Translations under genes and position numbers: made by a program | In this document: in pieces, positions 1 through 8,120 of the stretch | Position numbering within the stretch: position 1 is the stretch's first letter | Layout of the letters: the number at the start of each line of letters is the position of its first letter | The notes under the pieces: model-generated | The model's input: the letters and a program-made list of their open reading frames with translations, nothing else | What the model was told of the DNA's origin: nothing | Databases searched by the model: none | Assembly: GCA_964525565.1 (NCBI GenBank) | Contig: CAZGHI010000002.1 | Coordinates: forward strand, 57,505-121,504 | Origin: OLB6 sp964525565 | Lineage (GTDB): Bacteria > Bacteroidota > Ignavibacteria > Kapaibacteriales > Kapaibacteriaceae | Length of the DNA stretch: 64,000 bases | Direction of reading: 5' to 3'

Positions 1-415
1 CTGCTGCAGTAGGTCCGGTTGGCGAGAATCTCATGTCAAGCGGACTGTTGTGTCGGTATGAAAAACCACGAGGGTGATGATCGAACTGATAGCTGCTCAC
101 GCCCAAATCAAAAAGTGCACCGGCAAGTGGTTGTTGTAGCTGCAAATGGCTGGCCATTGTTGAAAAGTTTGCATGGATGAGTTGCAAGCGGGAGTCGATT
201 ATTCCACACTCCGAGAAGCGCTCAATGGCAACGTTGTCGGCATCAAACGAAAGCAACCGTCCGTTATCGGGCAACTTATCAAGGATGAGTTTTGTATGCC
301 CCCCCCCACCGAGAGTTGCATCAACAAAAACACCACCACGCTCAGGCTGTAGGTATGCCAAGCACGCATCGGCCATTACCGGGATATGATATTCTTCGGG
401 TCGAAGTCGGGCCAT
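1..415 (-). CDS. rsmH: 16S rRNA (cytosine-1402-N4)-methyltransferase RsmH, N-terminal part
   Basis: The first 138 codons of RsmH read leftward from the ATG at 415 and run off the window edge, so roughly half of a ~300-residue protein is present. RsmH uses S-adenosylmethionine to methylate N4 of C1402 in the 16S rRNA decoding centre. Visible family motifs are the SAM-binding stretch VDATLGGGGHT (around residue 35) and, further on, FDLGVSSYQFD and SPLDMRF. The GGGG motif is encoded by a run of nine G (C on the plus strand, 300-308), and the reading frame stays correct across it. The neighbour upstream is a divergent cytochrome gene 50 bases away, so no mraZ precedes it as in a classic dcw cluster. 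Motifs and start make the identification firm; what follows the window edge is unknown. Confidence 0.93.
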   Translation of the reverse strand, partial: MARLRPEEYHIPVMADACLAYLQPERGGVFVDATLGGGGHTKLILDKLPDNGRLLSFDADNVAIERFSECGIIDSRLQLIHANFSTMASHLQLQQPLAGALFDLGVSSYQFDHHPRGFSYRHNSPLDMRFSPTGPTAA

Positions 416-465
416 TCAACAAAATTGCCGATGTTGTAGTTAGTGTCTGCATACACGGAACAGTT

Positions 466-897
466 ATGACGAGAAAAATTGTCGCTACGATGGTTTGTGG
501 TATGGTGATGGGTGCGTGCTCAGTTGATGTGCCTTCCGAAGGTGAACGTCTCTTTCAAGGGTACTGTCAGCGGTGTCACGGAGCATCCATGAAGGGTAAT
601 CTGGTTCAGATAGATATCTCTGCGAGGACAGTGTGGAGAGAACATCCGGATTCTCTTATTGGGGTGCTCTTATTTGGGTCAACGGGTGAGCGTGGCAGTA
701 CGCAGGAATCCCGAAGAACAATGCCGCCGGTTCCTTACAACAGCAAAGAAATAGCGGTGCTTACAGAGTACCTGATGCAAACAGTAGCAAATCGCACGGT
801 AGAGGTAACCGCTGCCGATGTAGATCGTGTACGGAAAAATAAAAGGTCTATACAAACACAGATAAGCTTGGAACACGCAAAGAATCAACAACCATAA
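466..897 (+). CDS. Small c-type cytochrome lipoprotein
   Basis: A 143-residue protein starting at the ATG at 466. This start directly exposes a lipoprotein signal peptide: MTRKI, a hydrophobic core, then lipobox VMGAC with the lipidated Cys at residue 18. A single haem c site CQRCH lies at residues 34-38, and Met86 in TMPPVPY is a candidate distal haem ligand. A membrane-tethered periplasmic mono-haem electron carrier is therefore likely, but its redox partner is not visible here. The gene is divergent from rsmH. Its last 50 bases overlap the convergent bshB1 gene, an unusually long tail-to-tail overlap. A longer reading frame extends upstream to 292, but that start would bury the signal peptide and overlap rsmH. 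The haem site is seen directly; the electron-transfer role is family knowledge. Confidence 0.85.
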   Translation: MTRKIVATMVCGMVMGACSVDVPSEGERLFQGYCQRCHGASMKGNLVQIDISARTVWREHPDSLIGVLLFGSTGERGSTQESRRTMPPVPYNSKEIAVLTEYLMQTVANRTVEVTAADVDRVRKNKRSIQTQISLEHAKNQQP

Positions 898-1576
898 AGG
901 GTTCGGCATATGCAACACCAATGCGCGAGCCGTAGTAACGATTGCGTGCTTCCAATTCATCAAGAAATTGTGGACGTGACAGTAGTGTTTCAGGTTCACT
1001 TGACTGATATGCTTCAGGAACATGAAACTGACTTGCATATGCCTTCAGCGCATGAAGTTTGATAGGCCAGGTGTCGGAAATATCCACGAGAACGGGAACG
1101 TTTGTGGGTAGTTCATGTTGCTGTCGGTAACAAAAAATGCTTGCTGGGCGATGAGGTAACTGTTCACGTCCGGAACCAGAAGTTTGCACTTTAGGCAATC
1201 CCGCAAGGAAAGAAGCGGCAGTAACAAGTTTATGAACAGCTTCATGATCTGGATGCCGCTCCACAGGGGGCGAGGTGATGATCAATGCTGGTCTATACTC
1301 GCGGATAATCTCTACAATGCGAAGCACGTTATTGGGCGTGTTGGTTATCGAGCCATCAGGCATATCAAGGATTTCGCGTTTCTTTACTCCAAGGATGGTA
1401 GCAGCCTTGCTCGCTTCTTGAGCCCGAATTTCCGGTGTGCCACGCGTTCCTAATTCGCCGCGTGTGCAATCGGCCAGGATAACGGTGTTTCCTTCTTGAG
1501 TAAGTTTTGCTATTGTCCCTCCTGCCGAGAGCTCAGCATCATCGGGATGCGCAGAAACAACCAGAATTGTTGCCAT
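848..1576 (-). CDS. bshB1: Bacillithiol biosynthesis deacetylase BshB1
   Basis: A 242-residue LmbE/PIG-L-fold zinc deacetylase. BshB1 removes the acetyl group from N-acetylglucosaminyl-malate, the second step in making the thiol cofactor bacillithiol. The zinc motif HPDDAE is at residues 10-15, the second metal motif HPDHE at 108-112, and the C-terminal block YGSRIGVAYAEPF is characteristic of BshB1 rather than MshB or LmbE. The gene is last in a leftward operon with rnhA, dut and rpiB; its ATG shares one base with the rpiB stop (TAATG). bshA and bshC are not in this window. Bacillithiol or its N-methyl form is known from Firmicutes and from Bacteroidota/Chlorobiota, which fits the other taxonomic signals. 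The 3' end overlaps the cytochrome gene on the opposite strand. Confidence 0.92.
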   Translation of the reverse strand: MATILVVSAHPDDAELSAGGTIAKLTQEGNTVILADCTRGELGTRGTPEIRAQEASKAATILGVKKREILDMPDGSITNTPNNVLRIVEIIREYRPALIITSPPVERHPDHEAVHKLVTAASFLAGLPKVQTSGSGREQLPHRPASIFCYRQQHELPTNVPVLVDISDTWPIKLHALKAYASQFHVPEAYQSSEPETLLSRPQFLDELEARNRYYGSRIGVAYAEPFMVVDSLRVPSLSVFV

Positions 1577-2019
1577 TAGTTCAGATGTTCCCGACGATGA
1601 ATTTTTTCTACTCGTTTCTCGTGGCGACCACCTTCGAACTCTGTGGTTAAGAATGCCTCAACAATGCGAATTGCATCGTCCAGCGATGTAATTCGGCTTC
1701 CAACGGCAATCATATTGGCGTTGTTGTGCGCCCTTGCTAATCGGGCCATTTCTTCAGTTGTTGCATTTGCAGCTCTAATGCCGGCCACTTTGTTGGCTGC
1801 TATCGAAATGCCAATGCCTGTTCCGCATATGAGAACACCCGCATCGGCTTGTCCGGAAGCCACGAGATCGGCAGCAGCCATACCATAGTCCGGGTAATCT
1901 ACAGAGTCCGCACTATCGGTTCCTACGTCAACAACAACATGTCCTCGTGCGACAAGAACAGCCTTAATGGCCTCCTTGTACGCATAACCAGCATGATCGG
2001 CGCCGATGCTAATGGTCAT
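1576..2019 (-). CDS. rpiB: Ribose-5-phosphate isomerase B
   Basis: A 147-residue RpiB/LacAB-family isomerase that interconverts ribose 5-phosphate and ribulose 5-phosphate in the cytoplasmic pentose phosphate pathway. The N-terminal GADHAGY holds the conserved Asp-His. The active-site loop ICGTGIGISIAANK contains the catalytic Cys65, and the block RAHNNANMIAVGSR is typical of the family. Length matches known RpiB (about 145-150). The start overlaps the end of dut by four bases (ATGA) and the stop overlaps the start of bshB1 by one base, so translation of the three is probably coupled. The identification is secure. Confidence 0.95.
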   Translation of the reverse strand: MTISIGADHAGYAYKEAIKAVLVARGHVVVDVGTDSADSVDYPDYGMAAADLVASGQADAGVLICGTGIGISIAANKVAGIRAANATTEEMARLARAHNNANMIAVGSRITSLDDAIRIVEAFLTTEFEGGRHEKRVEKIHRREHLN

Positions 2020-2471
2020 CGTTGAACCTCTTGCCGTAAACCCGTGCTTCCAAAACCACCCAAACGCTCTGTTGCAGGCAGCTCAGAGACAACATTCCAC
2101 TGAACGTGCTCGTGCTTTGACACCACAAGCTGCGCAATGCGCATACCTCTTTCAATGGTAAATGGCAACTTGCCGAAATTTGCGAGAATAATGTGAACTT
2201 CGCCGCGAAAATCACTGTCAATAGTACCCGGCGCATTTAGTGCAAACACACCGTGTTTTGCAGCCAAACCACTGCGACTGCGCACCTGGCATTCATATCC
2301 GTAGGGAACAGCAATGTGAAGGCCCGTTGGAATCATTGCTACAGCTCCGCCGTCGAGAACAACGTTAGAACGGATAGCAGCATGAACGTCCATGCCGGCC
2401 GATCCACCGGTGGCATATTGCGGCAGAGGTAAATCGGCTGCATGTTCTAGCACAACTACGTCAACGTGCAT
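2016..2471 (-). CDS. dut: dUTP diphosphatase (dUTPase)
   Basis: A 151-residue trimeric dUTPase that hydrolyses dUTP to dUMP and pyrophosphate, keeping uracil out of DNA and supplying dUMP for thymidylate synthesis. All five family motifs are present in order: GSAGMDVHA, RSRSGLAAKHG, APGTIDSDFRGE, RIAQLVV, and the C-terminal glycine-rich arm ERLGGFGSTG that closes over the active site. The gene sits 12 bases after rnhA and overlaps rpiB by four bases, forming a leftward operon. Housing dut with rnhA links two functions that remove aberrant nucleotides from DNA; that link is inference from context. Confidence 0.96.
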   Translation of the reverse strand: MHVDVVVLEHAADLPLPQYATGGSAGMDVHAAIRSNVVLDGGAVAMIPTGLHIAVPYGYECQVRSRSGLAAKHGVFALNAPGTIDSDFRGEVHIILANFGKLPFTIERGMRIAQLVVSKHEHVQWNVVSELPATERLGGFGSTGLRQEVQR

Positions 2472-2483
2472 ACTTCAGCCCCC

Positions 2484-3179
2484 TTACTTACGACCGAAAT
2501 CGGCTGGATTCTCACCCCAATTATCGGTCTCCCATTTGAGCACCTGGTTGCTGTACGAATGTTGTTTTAACCACTGTTCAGCACGTTCAATCAGTTCGAA
2601 GACCTTTTTGTTCGCCGGAGAGCGCTCAACAGAGACCTTTGCTTTACGGTTACGAAGCCAGGTGAGCGCCGTTTTCGAATCGGTGTACACAGGCACAGGG
2701 TTGCCTTCTTTCGTTAGCAGACTAAGTGCATGGACAATGGCTAAAAACTCGCCCATATTATTTGTTGCTCCCTGGTACGGACCCATGCGAAACAACTCTT
2801 TCCCTGTTTCGGTATCAACACCACGGTACTCCATTACCCGCGTTTCCATGTTGCAAGCTGCATCAACGCTAACACTGGGCGTGATAGGTCCAGCACTCTT
2901 CTTTCTGGAAGAAGATTTTCTTGTAGCTGGTTTTGATACGTTGCCATTACCGTCCGTGATTACGTCCGAGCCGGACTCGGCTTTCTGTCCGCCAAATTTT
3001 GGCGGACCAGCTTCGAAAGCGACTCTGGCCTCTGCAAGGGTATCGTATGCGCGGTAACGTGACCCTTGATAACCTTCAACTTGGGGACGGCATTTCTCCC
3101 ATGATGGGTAGATACCTGGGGCATGTCCCACCCAAACAACGTACCATTTACTCTTTTTCGGCGCTCTTATGATGGCCAT
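2484..3179 (-). CDS. rnhA: Ribonuclease HI with N-terminal hybrid-binding domain
   Basis: A 231-residue RNase H1 of the type that carries an N-terminal RNA/DNA hybrid-binding (caulimovirus-like) domain. That domain covers about residues 1-50 (KWYVVWVGHAPGIYPSW, then YRAYDTLAEARVAF). A Lys/Ser/Gly-rich linker follows, and the RNase H fold begins near residue 90. Catalytic acidic residues are visible: Asp in SVDAAC, Glu in NNMGEFLA, Asp in YTDSKTA and the last Asp in NPADFGRK. The enzyme cuts the RNA strand of RNA-DNA hybrids such as R-loops and primers. It is first in the leftward operon rnhA-dut-rpiB-bshB1. Its start lies 69 bases from the divergent comM start, so that gap must hold both promoters. 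Confidence 0.93.
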   Translation of the reverse strand: MAIIRAPKKSKWYVVWVGHAPGIYPSWEKCRPQVEGYQGSRYRAYDTLAEARVAFEAGPPKFGGQKAESGSDVITDGNGNVSKPATRKSSSRKKSAGPITPSVSVDAACNMETRVMEYRGVDTETGKELFRMGPYQGATNNMGEFLAIVHALSLLTKEGNPVPVYTDSKTALTWLRNRKAKVSVERSPANKKVFELIERAEQWLKQHSYSNQVLKWETDNWGENPADFGRK

Positions 3180-3248
3180 AGGCGCGCGAATCTACGACAA
3201 AGGCAGTCTATAGTGTCACACATACCTGGTGTTTCTTTACACTTTGGC

Positions 3249-4793
3249 ATGTATGCAAAAACGTTTAGTGCGGCACTTGTAGGTATTTCCGCATTCGAAG
3301 TTGAGATCGAAACCCACGTTGAAATGAGCCTACCCGGATTCCAGATTGTGGGTTTACCCGATAGTTCGGTTCGGGAAAGTAGAGAGCGCGTGCAGGCAGC
3401 AATTAAATATTCCGGTGTGGAAGTCCCCCCCCGACGTTACACAGTGAACTTGGCTCCTGCCGACGTTCGTAAAGAAGGAAGCATGTTTGACCTACCAATT
3501 GCCATTGGAGTGCTCATTGCTTTGGGCAGACTTAGCAGTGAAAGTGTAGCTGATGTGGCAATGATTGGAGAGCTAGCATTCGATGGTTCTCTGCGTAGAT
3601 CGCATGGGGTGCTGCCCATGACGGCAATGCTGCAGCGCCACAAATACAAACGAATACTTCTACCGGCAGAAAATGCTGCCGAAGCTGCAATCATACAAGA
3701 CATTGAGGTTATTCCACTTGAATCGCTCACAGAAGCCATCGCATTCCTGTCCGGTGAACTTTGCATTCAGCCATATTCCATCGACGTGCCGGCACTGTTT
3801 CAGGCTTCGGCAATGGAAGGTGGTGCAGACATGGGCGAGGTACGGGGTCAGGGGGCTGTGAAACGAGCAATGGAAGTTGCTGCTGCTGGTGGACATAACA
3901 TGATTATGGTTGGTCCACCCGGAGCAGGGAAGACAATGCTTGCAAAGCGATTGCCATCAATCCTTCCGCCGTTAACTCTACAGGAATCTTTAGAAACCAC
4001 AGCAATCCACTCTGTTGCAGGGGTGTTACCCCCGGGAAAGGCACTCGTTACACGGCGTCCTTTTCGAGCTCCGCATCATACAATCAGCGATGCTGCTCTT
4101 GTAGGTGGTGGTGTAGGAACTGTTCGTGCAGGAGAGATTACGTTGGCACACCATGGCGTACTCTTTCTAGATGAGTTACCTGAATTTCAGAGGAACGTAC
4201 TTGAGGTACTCCGCCAACCTCTCGAAGACAAGCAGGTATTGATTTCTCGAACACGGACATCGGTCAACTTTCCGTCGAACGTAATGTTGGTGTGCAGCAT
4301 GAATCCATGTCCATGTGGTCATTTTGGAAGCAGTATTCGAGAGTGTACGTGCACGCCTCTCGATGTTGCCAAATACATGGGTAGAATTAGTGGACCACTG
4401 CTGGATAGAATAGACTTGCACATTCAGGTACCGGCAATAAATGTGACGGACCTGTCAGACACCCAACAAGGTGAATCCTCGGAGGAAATTCGAAAACGAG
4501 TAATTCAAGCCCGTGCCATCCAGCAGGAACGATTTGCCGATAGGCCAGAAGTGTTTAAGAATGCCGATATGAGTCCGGCAGATATCGAACATCTTGGAGC
4601 GATCTCAGACGAAGCCAAACAATATCTGAAATTGAGTATGGAGCGTCTTTCACTATCGGCTCGGGCATATCATAGAATTCTGAAGGTAGCGCGGACGATA
4701 GCGGATCTTGCCGCAGAGCCAAATATTTCTCGACAGCACATGGCAGAAGCAGTTCACTACCGCGATCTTGACAGACCATACTGGAATGCATAG
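3249..4793 (+). CDS. comM: ComM-family Mg-chelatase-like AAA ATPase
   Basis: A 514-residue YifB/ComM protein. The start at the ATG at 3249 gives the standard N-terminus MYAKTFSAALVGI; the frame is open further upstream, but that extra sequence has no family resemblance. The N-terminal ChlI-like domain contains LPGFQIVGLPDSSVRESRER and the VNLAPAD block. The AAA module has Walker A GPPGAGKT near residue 221 and Walker B LFLDELPEF. The Cys-rich insert MNPCPCGHFG and the C-terminal domain (LSARAYHRILKVARTIADL) complete the family pattern. ComM is a hexameric helicase that drives branch migration during natural transformation in Vibrio; many non-competent bacteria also keep it. A run of eight C at 3425-3432 encodes Pro-Pro in a conserved position without breaking the frame. 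Confidence 0.94.
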   Translation: MYAKTFSAALVGISAFEVEIETHVEMSLPGFQIVGLPDSSVRESRERVQAAIKYSGVEVPPRRYTVNLAPADVRKEGSMFDLPIAIGVLIALGRLSSESVADVAMIGELAFDGSLRRSHGVLPMTAMLQRHKYKRILLPAENAAEAAIIQDIEVIPLESLTEAIAFLSGELCIQPYSIDVPALFQASAMEGGADMGEVRGQGAVKRAMEVAAAGGHNMIMVGPPGAGKTMLAKRLPSILPPLTLQESLETTAIHSVAGVLPPGKALVTRRPFRAPHHTISDAALVGGGVGTVRAGEITLAHHGVLFLDELPEFQRNVLEVLRQPLEDKQVLISRTRTSVNFPSNVMLVCSMNPCPCGHFGSSIRECTCTPLDVAKYMGRISGPLLDRIDLHIQVPAINVTDLSDTQQGESSEEIRKRVIQARAIQQERFADRPEVFKNADMSPADIEHLGAISDEAKQYLKLSMERLSLSARAYHRILKVARTIADLAAEPNISRQHMAEAVHYRDLDRPYWNA

Positions 4794-4815
4794 TTGATAC
4801 CATTCAGATGCTGTA

Positions 4816-5718
4816 TTACTTTCCGGCAAACAGGATATGCCGCAGAGATACGAGGCCGCTTTCCACTCCACGGAAGCGCATCCCCAGCGTTGATTCAGCT
4901 TTAAGGTTTACCAGACCAGCACGCAGAGGTCTTCGGGCTGTTTGCATAAGCAGAGAGGATTCCAAAGGTTGCACAAGCTTCTTGTTTAGACGAAAGAAAT
5001 CGGCAATCTGTAGTGCAAAGTCAGCACGACTCAAATAGTCTGCACCACCCACATGGTACAATCCAGTCACCTTACGAACGGCGATGCGAAGGATGGCTTC
5101 GGCAAGGTCTTCAACATAGGTTGGGTTACTGTATTGATCTGATGCTATGCGAACAGGTTTTCCTTCGTCCAGCGAACTAATTATGTAGTGTACAAAATCC
5201 ATGCGGCTAGGCGTAGGACTATATACAACGTTTGTTCGGACAATGGTTGATGTAATTCCGGCCGCAGCTACAGCGTTTTCTCCGGCAAGTTTCGACTTGC
5301 CATAATAGTTAATGGGTGCGGGAATATCGGCCTCTGTGTACGGACCACGTTCACCGTCGAACACATAGTCTGAAGAAACATGAATCAGGTGTGCATCACA
5401 AGATCGGGCTAAACGCACCAGTTGCTCCACAAGGGTAACATTAAGTTTCCACGCCAACGTGCGGTCGGCTTCGCAGCCGTCAACATTGGTATATGCTGCC
5501 AGATTAATAATTGTTGCGGGCATCTGGGCGAGAATAGCGTTCTTCAATTGTAATCTATTCGTTACATCAATCTTTCTGATTTGAACTCGATTATGGTCCA
5601 ATTCGATATTGCTTCCAGTGATCAGCAACAGGGGACTGTCCGTTTCCTGGAGAAGCATCGGTACCAGGCTTGCAGCGGTAGTACTGCCAGCCCCAACAAC
5701 AACTATAGGTATTTGCAT
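4816..5718 (-). CDS. RmlD-like NAD(P)-dependent sugar nucleotide reductase
   Basis: A 300-residue extended short-chain dehydrogenase of the RmlD type (dTDP-4-dehydrorhamnose reductase superfamily). The Rossmann start is VVVGAGSTTAASL. Family signatures follow: NLAAYTNVDGCE, HVSSDYVFDGERGPYTEAD, and the catalytic YYGKSKLAGE (YxxxK). RmlD makes dTDP-L-rhamnose in the last step; an rfbC (RmlC) homologue occurs 8 kb away in this window, which supports a rhamnose or other deoxysugar role. The nucleotide-binding loop departs from the usual GxxGxxG, so cofactor or substrate specificity may differ, and MAT2B-like or other RmlD paralogues cannot be excluded. Its ATG is only eight bases from the divergent antiporter start. 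Confidence 0.78.
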   Translation of the reverse strand: MQIPIVVVGAGSTTAASLVPMLLQETDSPLLLITGSNIELDHNRVQIRKIDVTNRLQLKNAILAQMPATIINLAAYTNVDGCEADRTLAWKLNVTLVEQLVRLARSCDAHLIHVSSDYVFDGERGPYTEADIPAPINYYGKSKLAGENAVAAAGITSTIVRTNVVYSPTPSRMDFVHYIISSLDEGKPVRIASDQYSNPTYVEDLAEAILRIAVRKVTGLYHVGGADYLSRADFALQIADFFRLNKKLVQPLESSLLMQTARRPLRAGLVNLKAESTLGMRFRGVESGLVSLRHILFAGK

Positions 5719-5726
5719 AAAAACAA

Positions 5727-7001
5727 ATGTATATTCACGCTGCTATGCCACTACTAACAAGTGTACTTCTGCTGATTGTGGTTGCCCGTGTACTCGGGCA
5801 AATCATGATAAGGTTTAAACAACCAGCAATTGTGGGCGAGATGCTGGCCGGTGTGATTCTTGGTCCAAGCATCTTCGGTTATGTTCATGCAAGCGAGCCG
5901 CTACATGGTATTGCAGAGTTAGCCATCTTTTTGGTTGTGTTAAGCGCCGGTTTGGAGATGAACTTTGACGATGTTGTCAAGGCCTTACGTGGGAAAGGGG
6001 TTGTTATCGGTCTGCTTGGTTTTGCAATCCCGCTTACACTTGGCATACTGGTAGGCATACTCTTCGGGCTTGATGCAAACCGAACCGTGTTTCTTGGTCT
6101 GTGTATTTCAATAACGGCTCTTCCTGTTGCTGTTGGCATCCTCCAGAGCTTTGGGTTATTGAATTCTACCATCGGAAAGTATTCGATAGCAACAGCAATC
6201 TTAAACGACGTTCTGGCATTAATGATTCTCGGTGTTATCCTATCGCTTCCAGAGCAGAAGTCCATTGAGGCCGTTGGTTTGTCGGTGTTGAATACCGTGT
6301 GGAAGCTGATGGTTTTGGGTGCGATTATCCTCAGCTTTAATTGGATTGTAAAAAAGCTTGTGGAGTGGGGAGTTCATGTAGAGCGTATTCCGGAGCGCTT
6401 GGTACAGTGGTTGGGTCCGGACGCATTATTTGGCATCGTAGTTCTCTTTGTATTGCTGTTTGGCTCAGCAAGTGAAATGTTAGGCTTTCACTTTGTGGTA
6501 GGCGCCTTCTTTGGTGCTCTGCTCATTGACAGGAAGTTTTTTCTTGCCGAGCGATACCATGTTTTGGACAGTACCATCCGCTCTGTGAGTGATGGATTTC
6601 TTGCTCCGATATTTTTTGCTTTCCTGGGGCTAGAGTTTAACATTTTCGGCATAGAATCCGTTTGGTTTGTACTTACTGTTCTGGCCGTCTCAATAGGGTC
6701 AAAAATCCTGGCCGGTTGGGTGGGTGGCAGAATCATCAAGCTCAGAGAGGCGGATTCGCTTGGCATTGGTATTGTCCTCAATGGTAGGGGTGTGATGGAG
6801 CTTGTTATAGCGAGTATCGGCTATGAGCGAGGTCTCATCGGACAAGGGTTGTTTTCTACCCTTGTGTTGATGGGTGTGTTCACAACACTAATCACCCCAA
6901 TGTTGTTCAGGAGGTTTGTTATACCAAAACTCGAAGAACCGGAGCCCCCTGCGCAGGAACCACCGTCTTCCGATGGTCTGGGAGAGGTTGTTGCCGTGTA
7001 A
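5727..7001 (+). CDS. CPA2-type cation/proton antiporter
   Basis: A 424-residue integral membrane protein with about twelve hydrophobic segments and no C-terminal TrkA domain, of the Kef/NapA-like monovalent cation:proton antiporter-2 family. Diagnostic segments are QPAIVGEMLAGVILGPS near the N-terminus, FLVVLSAGLEMNF, ISITALPVAVGIL, ATAILNDVLALMIL (Asn-Asp pair in the ion-binding helix) and LNGRGVMELVIASIG. It probably exchanges Na+ or K+ for H+ across the inner membrane; the ion cannot be told from sequence. The C-terminal tail is rich in Pro and Glu. Two ATGs (5727 and 5745) are possible starts. Only eight bases separate the first from the divergent RmlD-like gene, so promoters must lie within the opposite coding region. 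Confidence 0.86.
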   Translation: MYIHAAMPLLTSVLLLIVVARVLGQIMIRFKQPAIVGEMLAGVILGPSIFGYVHASEPLHGIAELAIFLVVLSAGLEMNFDDVVKALRGKGVVIGLLGFAIPLTLGILVGILFGLDANRTVFLGLCISITALPVAVGILQSFGLLNSTIGKYSIATAILNDVLALMILGVILSLPEQKSIEAVGLSVLNTVWKLMVLGAIILSFNWIVKKLVEWGVHVERIPERLVQWLGPDALFGIVVLFVLLFGSASEMLGFHFVVGAFFGALLIDRKFFLAERYHVLDSTIRSVSDGFLAPIFFAFLGLEFNIFGIESVWFVLTVLAVSIGSKILAGWVGGRIIKLREADSLGIGIVLNGRGVMELVIASIGYERGLIGQGLFSTLVLMGVFTTLITPMLFRRFVIPKLEEPEPPAQEPPSSDGLGEVVAV

Positions 7002-7160
7002 AGGTGTTTTTGAAGCTGCCCACCGCATCGAAATCGAGCACGCACATTCACCCGGTGTATAATCAACGGTTCACACGGTGAGTGGACAGATTCGCAAAAG
7101 TCACACTTTCGTTTGTGTTCTCGGCGATTGGAACACTTCACCTGAAGTAGAATTGAGCAT
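7002..7160. other. Intergenic spacer after the antiporter gene
   Basis: About 160 bases between the antiporter stop and the tRNA terminator. Nothing convincing is encoded. A 21-codon stretch ending at 7062 reads like the FEAAHR start of 6-pyruvoyl-tetrahydropterin synthases, but has no start codon and stops at once. Confidence 0.5.
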
Positions 7161-7189
7161 AAAAAAGCCCCGTCAAACTGACGAGGCTT
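7161..7189 (-). terminator. Rho-independent terminator downstream of tRNA-Glu
   Basis: On the minus strand the sequence AAGCCTCGTC, loop AGTTT, GACGGGGCTT forms a ten-pair stem (one G-T wobble) followed directly by a T tract. It lies 6 bases past the tRNA 3' end and is the expected terminator for that transcript. Confidence 0.85.
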
Positions 7190-7195
7190 ATGTTG

Positions 7196-7267
7196 TACAC
7201 CGTACGGGAATTGAACCCGTGTTACCGCCTTGAAAGGGCGGTGTCCTAACCCCTAGACGAACGGTGC
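7196..7267 (-). tRNA. tRNA-Glu (anticodon TTC)
   Basis: The minus strand folds into a complete cloverleaf of 72 bases. The acceptor arms GCACCGT and ACGGTGT pair with one G-U at position 1, and the D-stem is GTCT/GGAC. The anticodon arm is CCGCC-CTTTCAA-GGCGG with anticodon TTC, and the T-arm is ACGGG-TTCAATT-CCCGT. The discriminator base is A. The 3' CCA is not encoded (ACA follows), so it must be added by the CCA-adding enzyme. A terminator follows immediately. The gene appears to be transcribed alone. Confidence 0.97.
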
Positions 7268-7363
7268 GTTGTACAGAACAACAAAAATACGGTTGGCAGA
7301 GTCGTTGGCCAAATTCACAATGTCTTTCATGCTGATCTGTCTGCTCTGCCTAACTTCGCTGCC

Positions 7364-7981
7364 ATGAAGTTAATTGGCCTTACAGGAGGCATCGGTTCCG
7401 GAAAAAGCACAGTTGCTCAGTTGCTGCGAGAGCGTGGTTGGAAGGTGTATAGCTCTGACGAAACAGCGCGGATGATTATGGACACGGACTCCGAAGTGCA
7501 GCAGCAGATTATGATGGTGTTAAGGGGCGGGGTTGTTGACAACGGAGTGTTAAGCAGAGAAAAGATTGCAGAGTTGGTTTTTAGCGACTCTAAGGAGAGT
7601 GCAGATAAACTTGAGGCACTGGAACGCATAATCCACCCAAAGGTGATAGAGCAGCATATGTTGCTTATAGAAGCAGCAGAACAGGATGGTGTTGAAATTC
7701 TAGCCATAGAGTCGGCTCTACTCTACGAAGTAGGGTTAGATGATGGTTTTGACTGGGTGATAGTTGTGGACAGTCCGGAAGAAGTGTGCATCGAACGCGT
7801 AATGAAACGAAGTAACGTTACGCGAGAGCAGGTACTATCCCGTATGCAGGCCCAGTTGCCAACAAAGGAAAAGCGCCAGTGGGCAGATTTTGTTATAGAC
7901 AATGATGGGTCGCTCGAAAGCCTACACCATGCTGTAAATACCGTGGCTCATATCATAGAGCTGTTACCGGAACAGCAGTAG
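7364..7981 (+). CDS. coaE: Dephospho-CoA kinase
   Basis: A 205-residue kinase of the CoaE family, which phosphorylates the 3'-hydroxyl of dephospho-CoA in the last step of coenzyme A synthesis. The P-loop GGIGSGKST is at residues 8-16. The substrate region YSSDETARMIM (Ser-Asp in place of the usual Asp-Ala-Asp) is next. LERIIHPKV and the lid segment around VMKRSNVTREQVLSRMQAQ are as expected, and the length is normal. It stands about 140 bases before ric, separated by an A-rich spacer, so it need not share a transcript. Confidence 0.94.
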   Translation: MKLIGLTGGIGSGKSTVAQLLRERGWKVYSSDETARMIMDTDSEVQQQIMMVLRGGVVDNGVLSREKIAELVFSDSKESADKLEALERIIHPKVIEQHMLLIEAAEQDGVEILAIESALLYEVGLDDGFDWVIVVDSPEEVCIERVMKRSNVTREQVLSRMQAQLPTKEKRQWADFVIDNDGSLESLHHAVNTVAHIIELLPEQQ

Positions 7982-8120
7982 TAACCAACAGTAGCACAAA
8001 AGAAAAAACAGAAAAACACCGAAAAAGGAATAATGTGAGTACAGATAGGCGATAAAAGACTCGCTTATCCCTTATATTGCGACAATTAGTCTGTTTCATT
8101 CATCATTGAGTACAGTAGCG

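Noticed and set aside
292..465. N-terminal extension of the cytochrome gene to 292
   Set aside because: Would overlap rsmH and bury the lipoprotein signal; the ATG at 466 fits far better.
6997..7062. Short stretch reading FEAAHR, like the start of 6-pyruvoyl-tetrahydropterin synthase
   Set aside because: Only about 21 codons, no start codon, stops before the second His motif; likely chance.
8106..8120. TTG start for ric
   Set aside because: Kept only as an alternative; the ATG at 8121 gives a normal N-terminus.
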